A stretch of 64,000 bases of DNA from Halostagnicola kamekurae (GTDB lineage: Archaea > Halobacteriota > Halobacteria > Halobacteriales > Natrialbaceae), in the NCBI RefSeq assembly GCF_900116205.1, contig NZ_FOZS01000001.1, positions 620,001 to 684,000 of the forward strand. The letters are read 5' to 3'. How positions within the stretch are numbered: the stretch's first letter is position 1; every line of letters starts with the position of its first letter. This document shows, piece by piece, positions 46,959 to 55,550 of this stretch. The translations under genes and the position numbers were made by a program. The notes under the pieces were generated by a model that made no database searches, was not told the origin of the DNA, and worked only from the letters and a program-made list of their open reading frames with translations.

Positions 46959-47925
46959 GCCAGTTTCGACCCCCGCCTACGCCGTCGCGTGGCTCCCGGA
47001 GGCGTGGTTCTGGCTGCTGTTCGGCGTCCTCGCGATCTACGTCGTCCTCGACGGGTTCGACTTCGGCGTCGGGCTCATCTATGGAACTCGAGAGAGCGAA
47101 CGCGAGCGCGAGACCCTCCACGCCGCCTTCGGGCCGATCTGGAAGGCCAACGAGGTCTGGCTCGTCCTGTTCGTGACGGTCCTGTTCGCGGCGTTCCCGA
47201 GCGTCTACGCGAACCTCCTCTCGCGTCACTACCTGCTGATCTTCCTCCTGCTCTTGGGGGTGATCCTGCGGGGGATCGGCGTCAAACTTCGCGAGGAGCG
47301 CGAGGGCGACCGCTGGAAACGCTACTGCGATTACGCGTTCGTGGCGGGCAGCGTCGTCTCGCCGGTCGTCCTCGGCGCGTTCGTCGTCCAGTGGGTGTTC
47401 GGCGCGATCCCGCTCGCCGTCGCGGTCGCCGGCGGCGTCACCCTCCTCGGACTCTGTTTCGTCCTCGGCGCGACGTTCCTCGCGGTCAAAACGACCGATC
47501 CGCTCCGGGCGGAGATGGTGACCTACGCGACCAGTTCCACGCCGGTCTACGCCCTCTGGTTCGCCGCCACCGGAGGCGTCCTGTACGCCATTGGAAGCGC
47601 CGCCCTCGAGGTGGTCGCTCTCGCCGCGGCGGCCACCGCGGTCTGTTCGCTCGGGGTCGTCGCCGGCGCTCGACTGGACGCCGACCGCGGCGCGTTCGGA
47701 TCGGCGGCCGGGCTGGCGGTCGTCTTCGTCGGCTTTCTCGCCGTGCAGTTGTACCCGATGATCGACCCCGCGGCGGACCTCTCGATCGCCGACGCGGTCG
47801 TCGCCCCGATGACGCTTCACATCACGACGATCATGGCGGCGATCTTCCTCCCCATCGTGGGGGCGGGATTCGTCGTACTCTACTCGGTGTTCGAAGGCGT
47901 CGCCGATCCGGAAGACGGCTACTGA
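46951..47925 (+). CDS. cydB: cytochrome bd-type quinol oxidase subunit II
   Basis: 324 residues, about eight membrane spans, with the typical N-terminal WFWLLFGVLAIYVVLDGFDF and W-K-x-N-E-V-W in GPIWKANEVWL. It begins inside the end of cydA. The gene's stop begins a tandem repeat that runs into the convergent symporter gene region. Confidence 0.95.
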   Translation: MTEPVSTPAYAVAWLPEAWFWLLFGVLAIYVVLDGFDFGVGLIYGTRESERERETLHAAFGPIWKANEVWLVLFVTVLFAAFPSVYANLLSRHYLLIFLLLLGVILRGIGVKLREEREGDRWKRYCDYAFVAGSVVSPVVLGAFVVQWVFGAIPLAVAVAGGVTLLGLCFVLGATFLAVKTTDPLRAEMVTYATSSTPVYALWFAATGGVLYAIGSAALEVVALAAAATAVCSLGVVAGARLDADRGAFGSAAGLAVVFVGFLAVQLYPMIDPAADLSIADAVVAPMTLHITTIMAAIFLPIVGAGFVVLYSVFEGVADPEDGY

Positions 47926-47926
47926 C

Positions 47927-48026
47927 CTCGAGCGGATTCTTCTGGATTGGCTCGAGCGGTTTCGGTTCTGAATCGACTTCAGCAGTTTCGATTCTGGATC
48001 ATCTCTCTGCGGGTGCTTCTGAGTCA
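47927..48026. repeat. degenerate tandem repeat between cydB and the symporter gene
   Basis: About four units of 24-26 nt start CTCGAGCGGATTC, CTCGAGCGGTTTC, ACTTCAGCAGTTTC and CTCTCTGCGGGTG, with TTCTGGATT, TTCTGAATC, TTCTGGATC and TTCTGAGTC in the middle of successive units. The cydB stop TACTGACC stands where those TCTGRRT blocks recur. Confidence 0.7.
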
Positions 48027-48049
48027 ACTCGAGTTCTCCAACCGGCCGA

Positions 48050-49525
48050 TCAGTCGTCGCTCGAGATGTCGAAGTATCGTGATCGGCGGTCCGCGACGGT
48101 CGAGGCGGTCGCCCACGAGACGGCGACGGTGAGCGCGGCCCCGAGGAGCATGCCGACGACGCCGGCCGTCCACCCCGCGTAGCTCCCGGGCAGCGGTGGG
48201 ACGAACAGACTCGAGAGGTAAAACGCCTGACTCCCGGCGATACCCGCGATGAGGCCGGATCTGGTCGTCCCGCGCCAGTAGAGAGCCAGTATCACCGGCA
48301 ACGCGAGTTGCGCGAATCCGCCGAAGGCCGCATCCCCGAGTTCGAACAGCGTCGCGGGGTTGTAGAGGCTCGCGAGGAAGGTCGCGACGGCGAAGCAGAC
48401 GACGCCCGCGCGGGCGATCAGGTCCTCGCGTCGATCCGAGAGGTCGGCCTCGACAAACGGCCGGTAGAGGTCTCGCGTGAAATAGGACGAGCCCGAAAGC
48501 AACATCGAGTCTGAGGATGACATCATCGCCGCCATCGCGCCGGCGACGACGACCGCGGCGAACCAGACCGGCGTGTACTCGTTCAGGACGACCGGGAGGA
48601 TGTTCCCGCTCTCGCCCATCTCGAGGCCGAGTCCCCGCGCCCAGACGCCGAGCAGGAACGACGGGACGAAAAGCAGGACACAGAGGATCGGCCAGAGCGC
48701 GAACGAGCGTTTGACGACCCGTTTGGACCCCGCGACGAAAAACCGCTGGTTCACCTGCGGGAACATCGCGACGCCGAAGCCGATCGTAATCGCCGTCGAG
48801 AGCATCCACTGTGGCGTGTAGTTGGCGCTGCCGAGCGCGAGGAACTCCGCCGTCGCCGGCGAGTCGCCGAGCGTTCCGGTCGCCGCCTCGAGGCCGCCGA
48901 CGGCGACGAGCACCCACGCGAACGCGAGCCAGGTCGTTACGAGCATGAACGCACCCTGGAGCGTGTCGGTCCAGGCGACGCCGCGAAAGCCCGCGACGAC
49001 GACGTAGCAGATCATAAACACCGTGAGCAGTCCGGCACCCATCGCGTAGGATACCGCGCCGTCGGTCAGCGCCTCGAGGGCCGTCCCAGCGCCGACCTGC
49101 TGGAGCATGACGTACGGAAAGAGCCAGACGAGGCTGATTCCGGCGACGAGTCCGCGGAGGCCGCTCGAGGCGAACCGGTCGCCGAGCATCTCCCCGAGCG
49201 TGACGTAGTCGTAGCGCTGGCCCAGCAGCCACTGTTTGTAGCCGACGACGTACCAGAGGACGGCGAAGATGATTCCGTCCATGAGTCCCATCACGAGGAT
49301 CCACTCCGGGCCCCACGCGTAGGCCATGTTCGGCCCCGCGAAGAAGGTGAACGCAGAGAGCAGCGTCGCGAAGGTCGTAAACAGGAGGACGACGGTCCCG
49401 ACGGTTCGACTCGCCAGGTAGAAGTCCTCGGCGGTCCGGTCGGTCAGTCGATACGCGAGGAGACCGATCGCCAGCGCGAGCAGCAGGTAGCCGACGATGA
49501 TACCCAGTTGGATCGCGAGGCTCAC
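48050..49525 (-). CDS. sodium:solute symporter (SSS) family transporter
   Basis: 491 residues, about thirteen membrane spans, from GTG 49525 (MSLAIQLGIIVGYLL). The SSS signature region GVAMFPQVNQRFF and the sodium-site SSSDSMLLSGSSYFTRDLYRP are visible. Substrate unknown. The GTG overlaps the TGA of the DUF3311 gene by four bases (GTGA), so the two are coupled, which is the normal pairing for this transporter group. Confidence 0.92.
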   Translation of the reverse strand: MSLAIQLGIIVGYLLLALAIGLLAYRLTDRTAEDFYLASRTVGTVVLLFTTFATLLSAFTFFAGPNMAYAWGPEWILVMGLMDGIIFAVLWYVVGYKQWLLGQRYDYVTLGEMLGDRFASSGLRGLVAGISLVWLFPYVMLQQVGAGTALEALTDGAVSYAMGAGLLTVFMICYVVVAGFRGVAWTDTLQGAFMLVTTWLAFAWVLVAVGGLEAATGTLGDSPATAEFLALGSANYTPQWMLSTAITIGFGVAMFPQVNQRFFVAGSKRVVKRSFALWPILCVLLFVPSFLLGVWARGLGLEMGESGNILPVVLNEYTPVWFAAVVVAGAMAAMMSSSDSMLLSGSSYFTRDLYRPFVEADLSDRREDLIARAGVVCFAVATFLASLYNPATLFELGDAAFGGFAQLALPVILALYWRGTTRSGLIAGIAGSQAFYLSSLFVPPLPGSYAGWTAGVVGMLLGAALTVAVSWATASTVADRRSRYFDISSDD

Positions 49526-49743
49526 GGGACATCACCCACGTCGGCTTCGATTCCGATCCCCCACGCGCGCTTCGTGAAGACCCAGAAGACGACCGCGGTG
49601 AGGATCATCCACCCGACGTGCCACCAGAGCCAGATCGGAAGCCCGGCGACGACGGTCTCGTTCCCCCAGAGGAACCACGGTACCGAGAAGACGGCGAGGC
49701 CCACCCCGACGACTCCCCACCCGACGAGTTCGATGCGACTCAT
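49522..49743 (-). CDS. DUF3311 small membrane protein, symporter partner
   Basis: 73 residues from MSRIELVGWGVVG with two hydrophobic segments (about 6-23 and 40-57), and WFLWGN between them. DUF3311 proteins precede SSS symporters in many prokaryotes and may be a subunit or assembly factor. A four-base overlap links it to the symporter gene. Confidence 0.85.
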   Translation of the reverse strand: MSRIELVGWGVVGVGLAVFSVPWFLWGNETVVAGLPIWLWWHVGWMILTAVVFWVFTKRAWGIGIEADVGDVP

Positions 49744-49921
49744 TAGCACACTCTCGAGCCCCCGCGTTGGTAATAGTTTCTATTCGATACCGCAGGTCGA
49801 AGAGATATTTTCACACAATCCGAGGAGGCGGTCCAGTCGTGCGATTTTCGAAGGTGAAATCCCTATTTCAGGTAGGAAAAGGAGTATAACTGTTGGCGAG
49901 AGAACCCTATCTGAGACCACG

Positions 49922-50842
49922 ATGGCCCGACTGTTCCCCCTGCGATCCGACGCTCAATCCGCCGGGGACGAACCGCGGGTCGTCGACCTCGAGGACGAGG
50001 ACGCCGACGCAGTCTTCGGCGCGCTCTCTTCTTCGACCGCCCGCGAGATCTACTCGAGGCTGGCCGAGGAACCCGGCACCCCGAGCGACGTCGCGGAGGC
50101 GGTCGACTCCTCGATCCAGAACGTCCGCTACCATCTGGAAAAGCTCGAGGACGCGGGCCTCGTCGAGGTCGTCGACACCTGGTACTCCTCCCGGGGCAAC
50201 GAGATGAGCGTCTACGCGACTGCCGACGGGCCGCTGATCGTCACGAGCGACGAGTCGACCGCCTCGAAGGTTCGGACCGCCCTCTCGCGGTTTCTCGGCG
50301 GAGTTGGCGCGCTCGCGGCCGGAAGCCTGCTCGTCCAGTACGGCCTCCAGCGGTACGCGACGCCGGGGATCGGAGCCGACGCGGGAGCCGCGGGGGGAAG
50401 CGACGGCAGTTCCGGCGGCGACGCCGGGGGCTCCGGCGGGGACGTCGAAACGATGGACGATCGGTCGGGCGACGACAGCTCCTCGAGCGATGGCGGAACG
50501 ACGAGCGACGATTCGACGGCCGACGGCGGAGACGGCGGCGAAATCGGAGCCACACAACACGACGGCTCCAACGGAAGCGACGACACAGGCGGCGAGACTG
50601 GCTCCGCATCCGGCGATGGGAGCGATACCGTCGGCACCGCCGACCACACGGGCGGTGGCCCCGGTACGGGCGAACACGAGGTCGCCGACGACGGGGGCAT
50701 CCTCGGTGACGTATTCGGCGACAATGTGGCCGAAACCGTCGACGCGGTGTTCTCGAGCGTACCGCCGGGATTGCTCTTTTTCCTGGGCGGACTGTCAGTG
50801 CTGATCTGCGTGACGGTCTACTGGTACTGGCGGTCCTACTGA
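49922..50842 (+). CDS. membrane-anchored winged-helix regulator with long Gly/Ser/Asp linker
   Basis: 306 residues. A winged helix (about 28-95: STAREIYSRLAEEPGTPSDV, SSIQNVRYHLEKLEDAGLV) resembles ArsR-type HTH domains. A hydrophobic stretch (about 120-138) is followed by 140 residues of G/S/D/T-rich low complexity and a C-terminal membrane span (about 283-303). The DNA-binding part would be cytoplasmic and the linker external if both spans cross. TATA-like AGTATAAC is upstream (about 49882-49889). Targets unknown. Confidence 0.85.
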   Translation: MARLFPLRSDAQSAGDEPRVVDLEDEDADAVFGALSSSTAREIYSRLAEEPGTPSDVAEAVDSSIQNVRYHLEKLEDAGLVEVVDTWYSSRGNEMSVYATADGPLIVTSDESTASKVRTALSRFLGGVGALAAGSLLVQYGLQRYATPGIGADAGAAGGSDGSSGGDAGGSGGDVETMDDRSGDDSSSSDGGTTSDDSTADGGDGGEIGATQHDGSNGSDDTGGETGSASGDGSDTVGTADHTGGGPGTGEHEVADDGGILGDVFGDNVAETVDAVFSSVPPGLLFFLGGLSVLICVTVYWYWRSY

Positions 50843-51022
50843 TCGACGCGTCGACCGCTGGCAACCGAGCGCCGTCGGAATCACAACCGCGTGATAGAAC
50901 CGGACGAACGGAGTCGAACGCCGCCGGGAATCGAGGTCAACAAGTATTTGCCGTCGTCGGACGTACGTTCGGGTAACGAGTCTCCGAGCCTCTGAACGCG
51001 TCTCTCGCGGGGCGGATCTCCA

Positions 51023-52453
51023 ATGGAAGACACGTCGAAATATCTCATCCACGCCGACGTCACGGCCGAAGGGGTCGTCGAGCGAAGCGACGTCGTCGGG
51101 GCCGTCTTCGGCCAGACCGAAGGGCTCCTCGGCGACGAACTCGATCTGCGCGACCTCAAACAATCCCAGAAGGTCGGTCGAATCGACGTCGAAATCGCAA
51201 GCACCAACGGCCAGTCACACGGCACGCTGACGATCGCGACCAGTCTCGACAAGGTCGAAACCGCGACCCTCGCGGCGTCGCTCGAGACGATCACCCGCAT
51301 CGGCCCGTGTCGTGCTACGCTCGAGATCACCGGGATCGAAGACGTCCGGGCGGCCAAACGCAAGGAAGTCGTCGACCGGGCGAAAGAGCTCTTGCGGACC
51401 GGATTCGACGACTCCGTGATGACCTCCGAGGAGATCCTCACGGAGGTCCGCCAGAACGTCCGCATCGAGGACATCGCCGAATTCGAGGGGCTGCCAGCGG
51501 GTCCTCGAGTGCAAGATAGCGACGCGATCATCGTCGTCGAAGGCCGGTCCGACGTGCTCACGCTGCTGAAATACGGTGTCAAGAACGCGATCGCCGTCGA
51601 GGGAACGAACGTCCCCGAGGCGGTCGCGGAACTCACCACCCACCGAACTGTAACCGCCTTCCTCGACGGAGACCGCGGCGGCGACCTCATCCTCGAGGAA
51701 CTGGCGCAGGTCGGCGAGGTCGACTACGTCACCTTCGCGCCCGCGAATAAATCGGTCGAAGACTTAGACCACCACCAACTGTTCGCCGCGTTGCGCAACA
51801 AGGTCCCCTACGAGACCATCTCCGAACTGAACGAACCCCAGGAGGCCGTCGCCGCGACCGACGGGAGCGCGAAACCCGCACCGCCGGTTCCGAGCCGAAC
51901 CGAGACGGAACCGCTCGAGGGCGACGACCAGCAGACGACAGAAAGAGGGCGAGCCGAAACCAGCGCCCGTCCCGACGGCCTCGACGCAGAGGATGCCGCG
52001 GGATCGAGCGCGCCGCCGGACGGCGTCGCCGAATCGCCGACACCCGCGAACACGACCGGGGATGAGGCCGACGTGAAAACCGCCGCGACGACGACCGAGT
52101 CGGCGACGAGCGAACTGACCGAGAGCGCATGTGACGGGGAGAGAACCGTCTACGAGCACGCCAACGAGGTCGTTCGCGAGCGAAGCGGTACCGTTCGCCT
52201 CATCGACGCGGACGGAGACGCACTCGAGACGGCCCCTGCAGACGACGCCTACGAAACTCTCGAGGGAAGCGAGGACGAACCGACCGCGGTCGTGCTCGAC
52301 GCGGTGCTCGAGCAGCGACTGCTGGATCTGGCGACCGACCGCGGCGTCGAGCGGATTATCGCTCGAGCGCTCGGCGAGTTCACGAAGCGACCGACCGCGG
52401 TTCGCATTCACGCCATCGACGAGGTGGCAGAGAAACCGCCGGATCGGGCGTAA
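51023..52453 (+). CDS. dnaG: archaeal DnaG-type primase
   Basis: 476 residues. The TOPRIM core has EGRSD (173-177) and DGDRGG (215-220). Archaeal DnaG associates with the exosome and can make short RNA primers in vitro; both are family knowledge. A C-terminal domain (about 380-470) follows a long acidic, Thr/Ala-rich spacer of about 100 residues that is longer than in methanogen homologues and fits a halophile. The start MEDTSKYLIHADV is the family N-terminus. Confidence 0.96.
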   Translation: MEDTSKYLIHADVTAEGVVERSDVVGAVFGQTEGLLGDELDLRDLKQSQKVGRIDVEIASTNGQSHGTLTIATSLDKVETATLAASLETITRIGPCRATLEITGIEDVRAAKRKEVVDRAKELLRTGFDDSVMTSEEILTEVRQNVRIEDIAEFEGLPAGPRVQDSDAIIVVEGRSDVLTLLKYGVKNAIAVEGTNVPEAVAELTTHRTVTAFLDGDRGGDLILEELAQVGEVDYVTFAPANKSVEDLDHHQLFAALRNKVPYETISELNEPQEAVAATDGSAKPAPPVPSRTETEPLEGDDQQTTERGRAETSARPDGLDAEDAAGSSAPPDGVAESPTPANTTGDEADVKTAATTTESATSELTESACDGERTVYEHANEVVRERSGTVRLIDADGDALETAPADDAYETLEGSEDEPTAVVLDAVLEQRLLDLATDRGVERIIARALGEFTKRPTAVRIHAIDEVAEKPPDRA

Positions 52454-52653
52454 TCGCAGGGAAATAGCTCCTGATCGAGCGTGGCCGACGGCGAACAGAG
52501 CGAGAGCGGAAACGCTCACCGAACGGACGCATCCTCAATTTTCACGATTTCGAGTCGGCGGTCCCGCTCGCTCGAGGGAGCCGATCGGTGAACGACGACT
52601 GCAAAGCCGTTTGCTGCGTAATCCCGCACGACAGCAACTTCGGCCGCTCGAGA

Positions 52654-53979
52654 TCAGGCGAGCGCCGCCATCGACAACACGATCAACGCGCAGAAAATCG
52701 CTCCACTGAGTGTCGCGAGGAAGTTCACGCCCTGGTTGCCGAGTCTCGTCCCCTCGAGAGTCGCCCCCAGGACGCTGTCGACGAGCATCCCGACGAAGCC
52801 GGCAGCGGCGATGATCGCCGCGCCGACCGCGCCCACTTCGGTGAAAAAGCCGAACGAAAGCGCCGCGACGATCGCCGAGCCGACGAAGCCGGCGAGGGTC
52901 CCCTGCCAGGTCACGCCGCCGTCGGTTCCGGGGTCGACCGGCTCGAGCGTCGTGATCAAAAGCGGCTCGTCGAAGACGCTCCCGACCTCGCTCGAGAGCG
53001 TGTCGCTCATCGCGGCGGCGACCGATCCCGCGAAGGCGAACAGAAACAGTTCGGACTCGGCGGGGACTATCTCGGCGGAGCTGGCAGCGTAGCCCAGCAC
53101 GGCGGCGAGGCCGACTGCGGAGTTGCCGAGCACGTTTCCGCTGCCACGAGCGCCGGCGTTGTCCTCGGCGACGCCGCGACTCTCCTTCTCGTCGTATCGA
53201 AACTTCGTCGAGAGCCCGCCGATGCCGAAAAAGGAGATGAGGACGACGAACCAGCCGTACCCGCCGAGGACGATGGTCAACAGGCCGAGCAAGACGCCGG
53301 TCAGCATCCCGGCGATCGAGGCCGTATCGAGCGCGTAGGAGACGTAGCCGAGCGCGATCGTCACCGCGAGGGCGGCGAGGATCTCGACCGGCCCGATCGC
53401 CGTCTCGAGTTCGGCGAGCAACCAGAGCAACAGGCCGACCGACAGCATGATAACCGGATCGTCGTACAGCAGGAGAACGTCCCGCAGTAGCGCCGCGAGG
53501 AGAACGCCGCTGGCGGCCAGAAAGAGGACCGCCGGGAGCGCGGACTCGAGCGAGTCGCCGGTGATCGAGATCGTCGCGATCTGGCCGGCGACTCCGGCGA
53601 CGGCACCCCCGACACAGAACGCGGCGACGGAGCGGACCCCCTGGTCGAAGCGACGGCGAGCGAGTCGCTCCGCGAGGTTGCCGTAGCCGACCAGCACCAC
53701 CGTCCCGACGAGCACGGAGACGGGCATCGAGAACGCCGTGGTGAAAAACCCGAGGATGCCGGCGCCGAAGACGAAGGCGATGACGCCGTAGAGGCGGCCG
53801 TCTTCGTAGTCGTCCGGATACGCCAGGAGGTCGAAGAGTCGACCCTCGGTGACGACGAGCGCGCCCAGAATCACCACCGAACCGAGTATGAGCCCGATCT
53901 CCGGCCCGAAGAGCGGAAGGACGAGCGACAGCGTCGAGAGCACTGCGAATGCGCCGGCTCGCCAGACGGGTGCTGTCAC
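52654..53979 (-). CDS. DUF92 family membrane protein
   Basis: 441 residues with about eleven membrane spans. The DUF92 family includes plant VTE6, a phytyl-phosphate kinase, so a polyprenyl-phosphate kinase role is a possible inference here. The conserved GSVAAAMSDTLSSEVGSVF and GTLAGFVGSAIVA lie in the C-terminal half. It neighbours the two cis-prenyltransferase genes, which suits lipid-carrier metabolism. Haloarchaeal members carry an extra N-terminal membrane part, as here. Confidence 0.82.
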   Translation of the reverse strand: MTAPVWRAGAFAVLSTLSLVLPLFGPEIGLILGSVVILGALVVTEGRLFDLLAYPDDYEDGRLYGVIAFVFGAGILGFFTTAFSMPVSVLVGTVVLVGYGNLAERLARRRFDQGVRSVAAFCVGGAVAGVAGQIATISITGDSLESALPAVLFLAASGVLLAALLRDVLLLYDDPVIMLSVGLLLWLLAELETAIGPVEILAALAVTIALGYVSYALDTASIAGMLTGVLLGLLTIVLGGYGWFVVLISFFGIGGLSTKFRYDEKESRGVAEDNAGARGSGNVLGNSAVGLAAVLGYAASSAEIVPAESELFLFAFAGSVAAAMSDTLSSEVGSVFDEPLLITTLEPVDPGTDGGVTWQGTLAGFVGSAIVAALSFGFFTEVGAVGAAIIAAAGFVGMLVDSVLGATLEGTRLGNQGVNFLATLSGAIFCALIVLSMAALA

Positions 53980-54145
53980 GATAGCAGATCCTTTCTGTGG
54001 GGTTTACTTTAAGGTTCCCGAACCGACGTAGGCGGTGAAATAAACCGATAGAGGGCGGTTCCAGTCCGATTTCTTCGCGGACGTTTCGAGCAGGGACAGG
54101 GAATCACGACGGAATCTGAACGTCCTCGAGTGGCGCTCGAGCTAC

Positions 54146-54406
54146 TCACCGCGAAAGACGTCCCAAGACGTACCGTCGAAGGGGTGACGGAACGGCCCCC
54201 TCGGCTACGATGTAGAGCCCGAGACCGACCATCGCCACCGCGGCGGATGATCCGAGCAGGGCGAGAACGCCGGAAACGTGGTCCTGCGTGAACGCAGATA
54301 TCGTTCCGATGCCCAGATAAAACCCGAGTGGGACGGCCAGAAGCAAGATCGCGAGCGTGATACCCGATCGGATCACCGACTCGACGACGACATCGGAGCT
54401 ACCCAT
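54146..54406 (-). CDS. small membrane protein (86 aa)
   Basis: 86 residues with hydrophobic segments at about 13-34 and 43-67, starting MGSSDVVVESVIRSG and ending in a basic RRYVLGRLSR. It is probably a two- or three-span membrane protein. Unnamed family. It sits between the DUF92 and UppS-like genes on the opposite strand to the latter. Confidence 0.62.
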   Translation of the reverse strand: MGSSDVVVESVIRSGITLAILLLAVPLGFYLGIGTISAFTQDHVSGVLALLGSSAAVAMVGLGLYIVAEGAVPSPLRRYVLGRLSR

Positions 54407-54554
54407 ATCGATACTCGAGTGTCATTCGAGATAATAGTTGCGACCAGTTCGGGAACCGGTCACGGTAGCGCCGAAGTCACCGCCACCGTGCGGGGACGAA
54501 TCGGTTCGTGAGCGAACCCGAAACCGGTATGCATCTCGCGGGAAAGGTCTAGCT

Positions 54555-55160
54555 GTGGGACTGTACGAGCGATACCTGACACACCGGATCGGTCGCTACG
54601 ACGCCGACGGTCCCGACCACGTCGCGCTCGTCATCACGGAACGCGACCTCTTAGAGGAGGACGCCTACGAGACGCTCTCTGCGTTCTTCGAGTGGGCGTT
54701 CGAGTACGCGAACCGCGTGACCGTCTACGTCAGCGTCCTCGACGCCGCGGCGGTGCCGACGCTTCGCAACGACCTCGAGACGATCGAAACGCCTCGAGAG
54801 AGCGCGGTTCGCGGGCCGGACGACCGAATTCCCGCGGACGCGCCGATCCAGATCGGCATCGGCCTCGGCGGCAAACACGAGTTTACGAGCGCTGTCCAAA
54901 CGCTTGCGACTGGCGTCGACGAGGGCGAACTCGAGCCCGAAGATATCGACGACGAATCAGTCGAAGAGCACCTGATCTTCCCCTCCGAACCCGACCTCGT
55001 CATCAAGACCGGCGCCGAGCGGCTCTCGGATTTCATGATCTGGCAGTCGGTCTACTCGGAACTGTACTTCACCGACGTCAACTGGCGCGATTTCAGACGG
55101 CGAGACTTCCTCCGGGCGGTCCGCGAGTTCCGTAACCGCTCCCGCCGGTTCGGCGAGTAG
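54555..55160 (+). CDS. UppS-like cis-prenyltransferase homologue lacking the catalytic aspartate
   Basis: 201 residues from GTG 54555 (VGLYERYLTHRIGRYD). The C-terminal half keeps the cis-prenyltransferase region V, KTGAERLSDF and WQSVYSELYFTDVNWRDF (about 151-180). The N-terminal region I, normally DGNRR with the catalytic Asp, reads HVALVITERDLL (22-33), so the Asp and phosphate-binding residues are missing. It is also about 110 residues shorter than the neighbouring UppS. It may be a non-catalytic partner subunit like eukaryotic NgBR/Nus1; this is inference. Confidence 0.82.
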   Translation: MGLYERYLTHRIGRYDADGPDHVALVITERDLLEEDAYETLSAFFEWAFEYANRVTVYVSVLDAAAVPTLRNDLETIETPRESAVRGPDDRIPADAPIQIGIGLGGKHEFTSAVQTLATGVDEGELEPEDIDDESVEEHLIFPSEPDLVIKTGAERLSDFMIWQSVYSELYFTDVNWRDFRRRDFLRAVREFRNRSRRFGE

Positions 55161-55182
55161 GATTCGGCGTCCGCAAGCGCCG

Positions 55183-55416
55183 TTATTTATCCGAAGAGCG
55201 ATCGATGCGCTCGAGGTCGACGTACGACCGAAACGTCAGGACGACGCCGATGGAAAGCGACGCGAAGAACCCGCCGATCAGGGCGAAATCGGCCGGTCGG
55301 TACTGATCGGCGGCGTCGCTCGGGTGCTGTAAGACACCGGTGACCAGAAGGTATCCCAGTCCGATGACGCCGAGCAGGGTCGCCGCGAGCCCGATCGCGA
55401 AGAGTCGCCGATCCAT
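55183..55416 (-). CDS. two-TM small membrane protein (77 aa)
   Basis: 77 residues from MDRRLFAIGLAATLLGVIG. Hydrophobic segments at about 6-27 and 46-63 flank a polar HPSDAADQYRP loop. The start at 55416 precedes the first segment directly; the frame is open further upstream without conserved features. It lies between the two prenyltransferase genes, upstream of which (same strand) is uppS, so it may be co-transcribed with uppS. Confidence 0.65.
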   Translation of the reverse strand: MDRRLFAIGLAATLLGVIGLGYLLVTGVLQHPSDAADQYRPADFALIGGFFASLSIGVVLTFRSYVDLERIDRSSDK

Positions 55417-55550
55417 CCTGTCCGGTCGTTTCGCGTGTTGGCGATTCAACGTTTCGATCGGTAACCGGCGCCGGCTCCCGACGCTTCGGACTCGCATCGA
55501 TTCGGGCCGCCGTCGTTGGATCTAGTCCGCGGCCGGTCCACCAACTCGAG

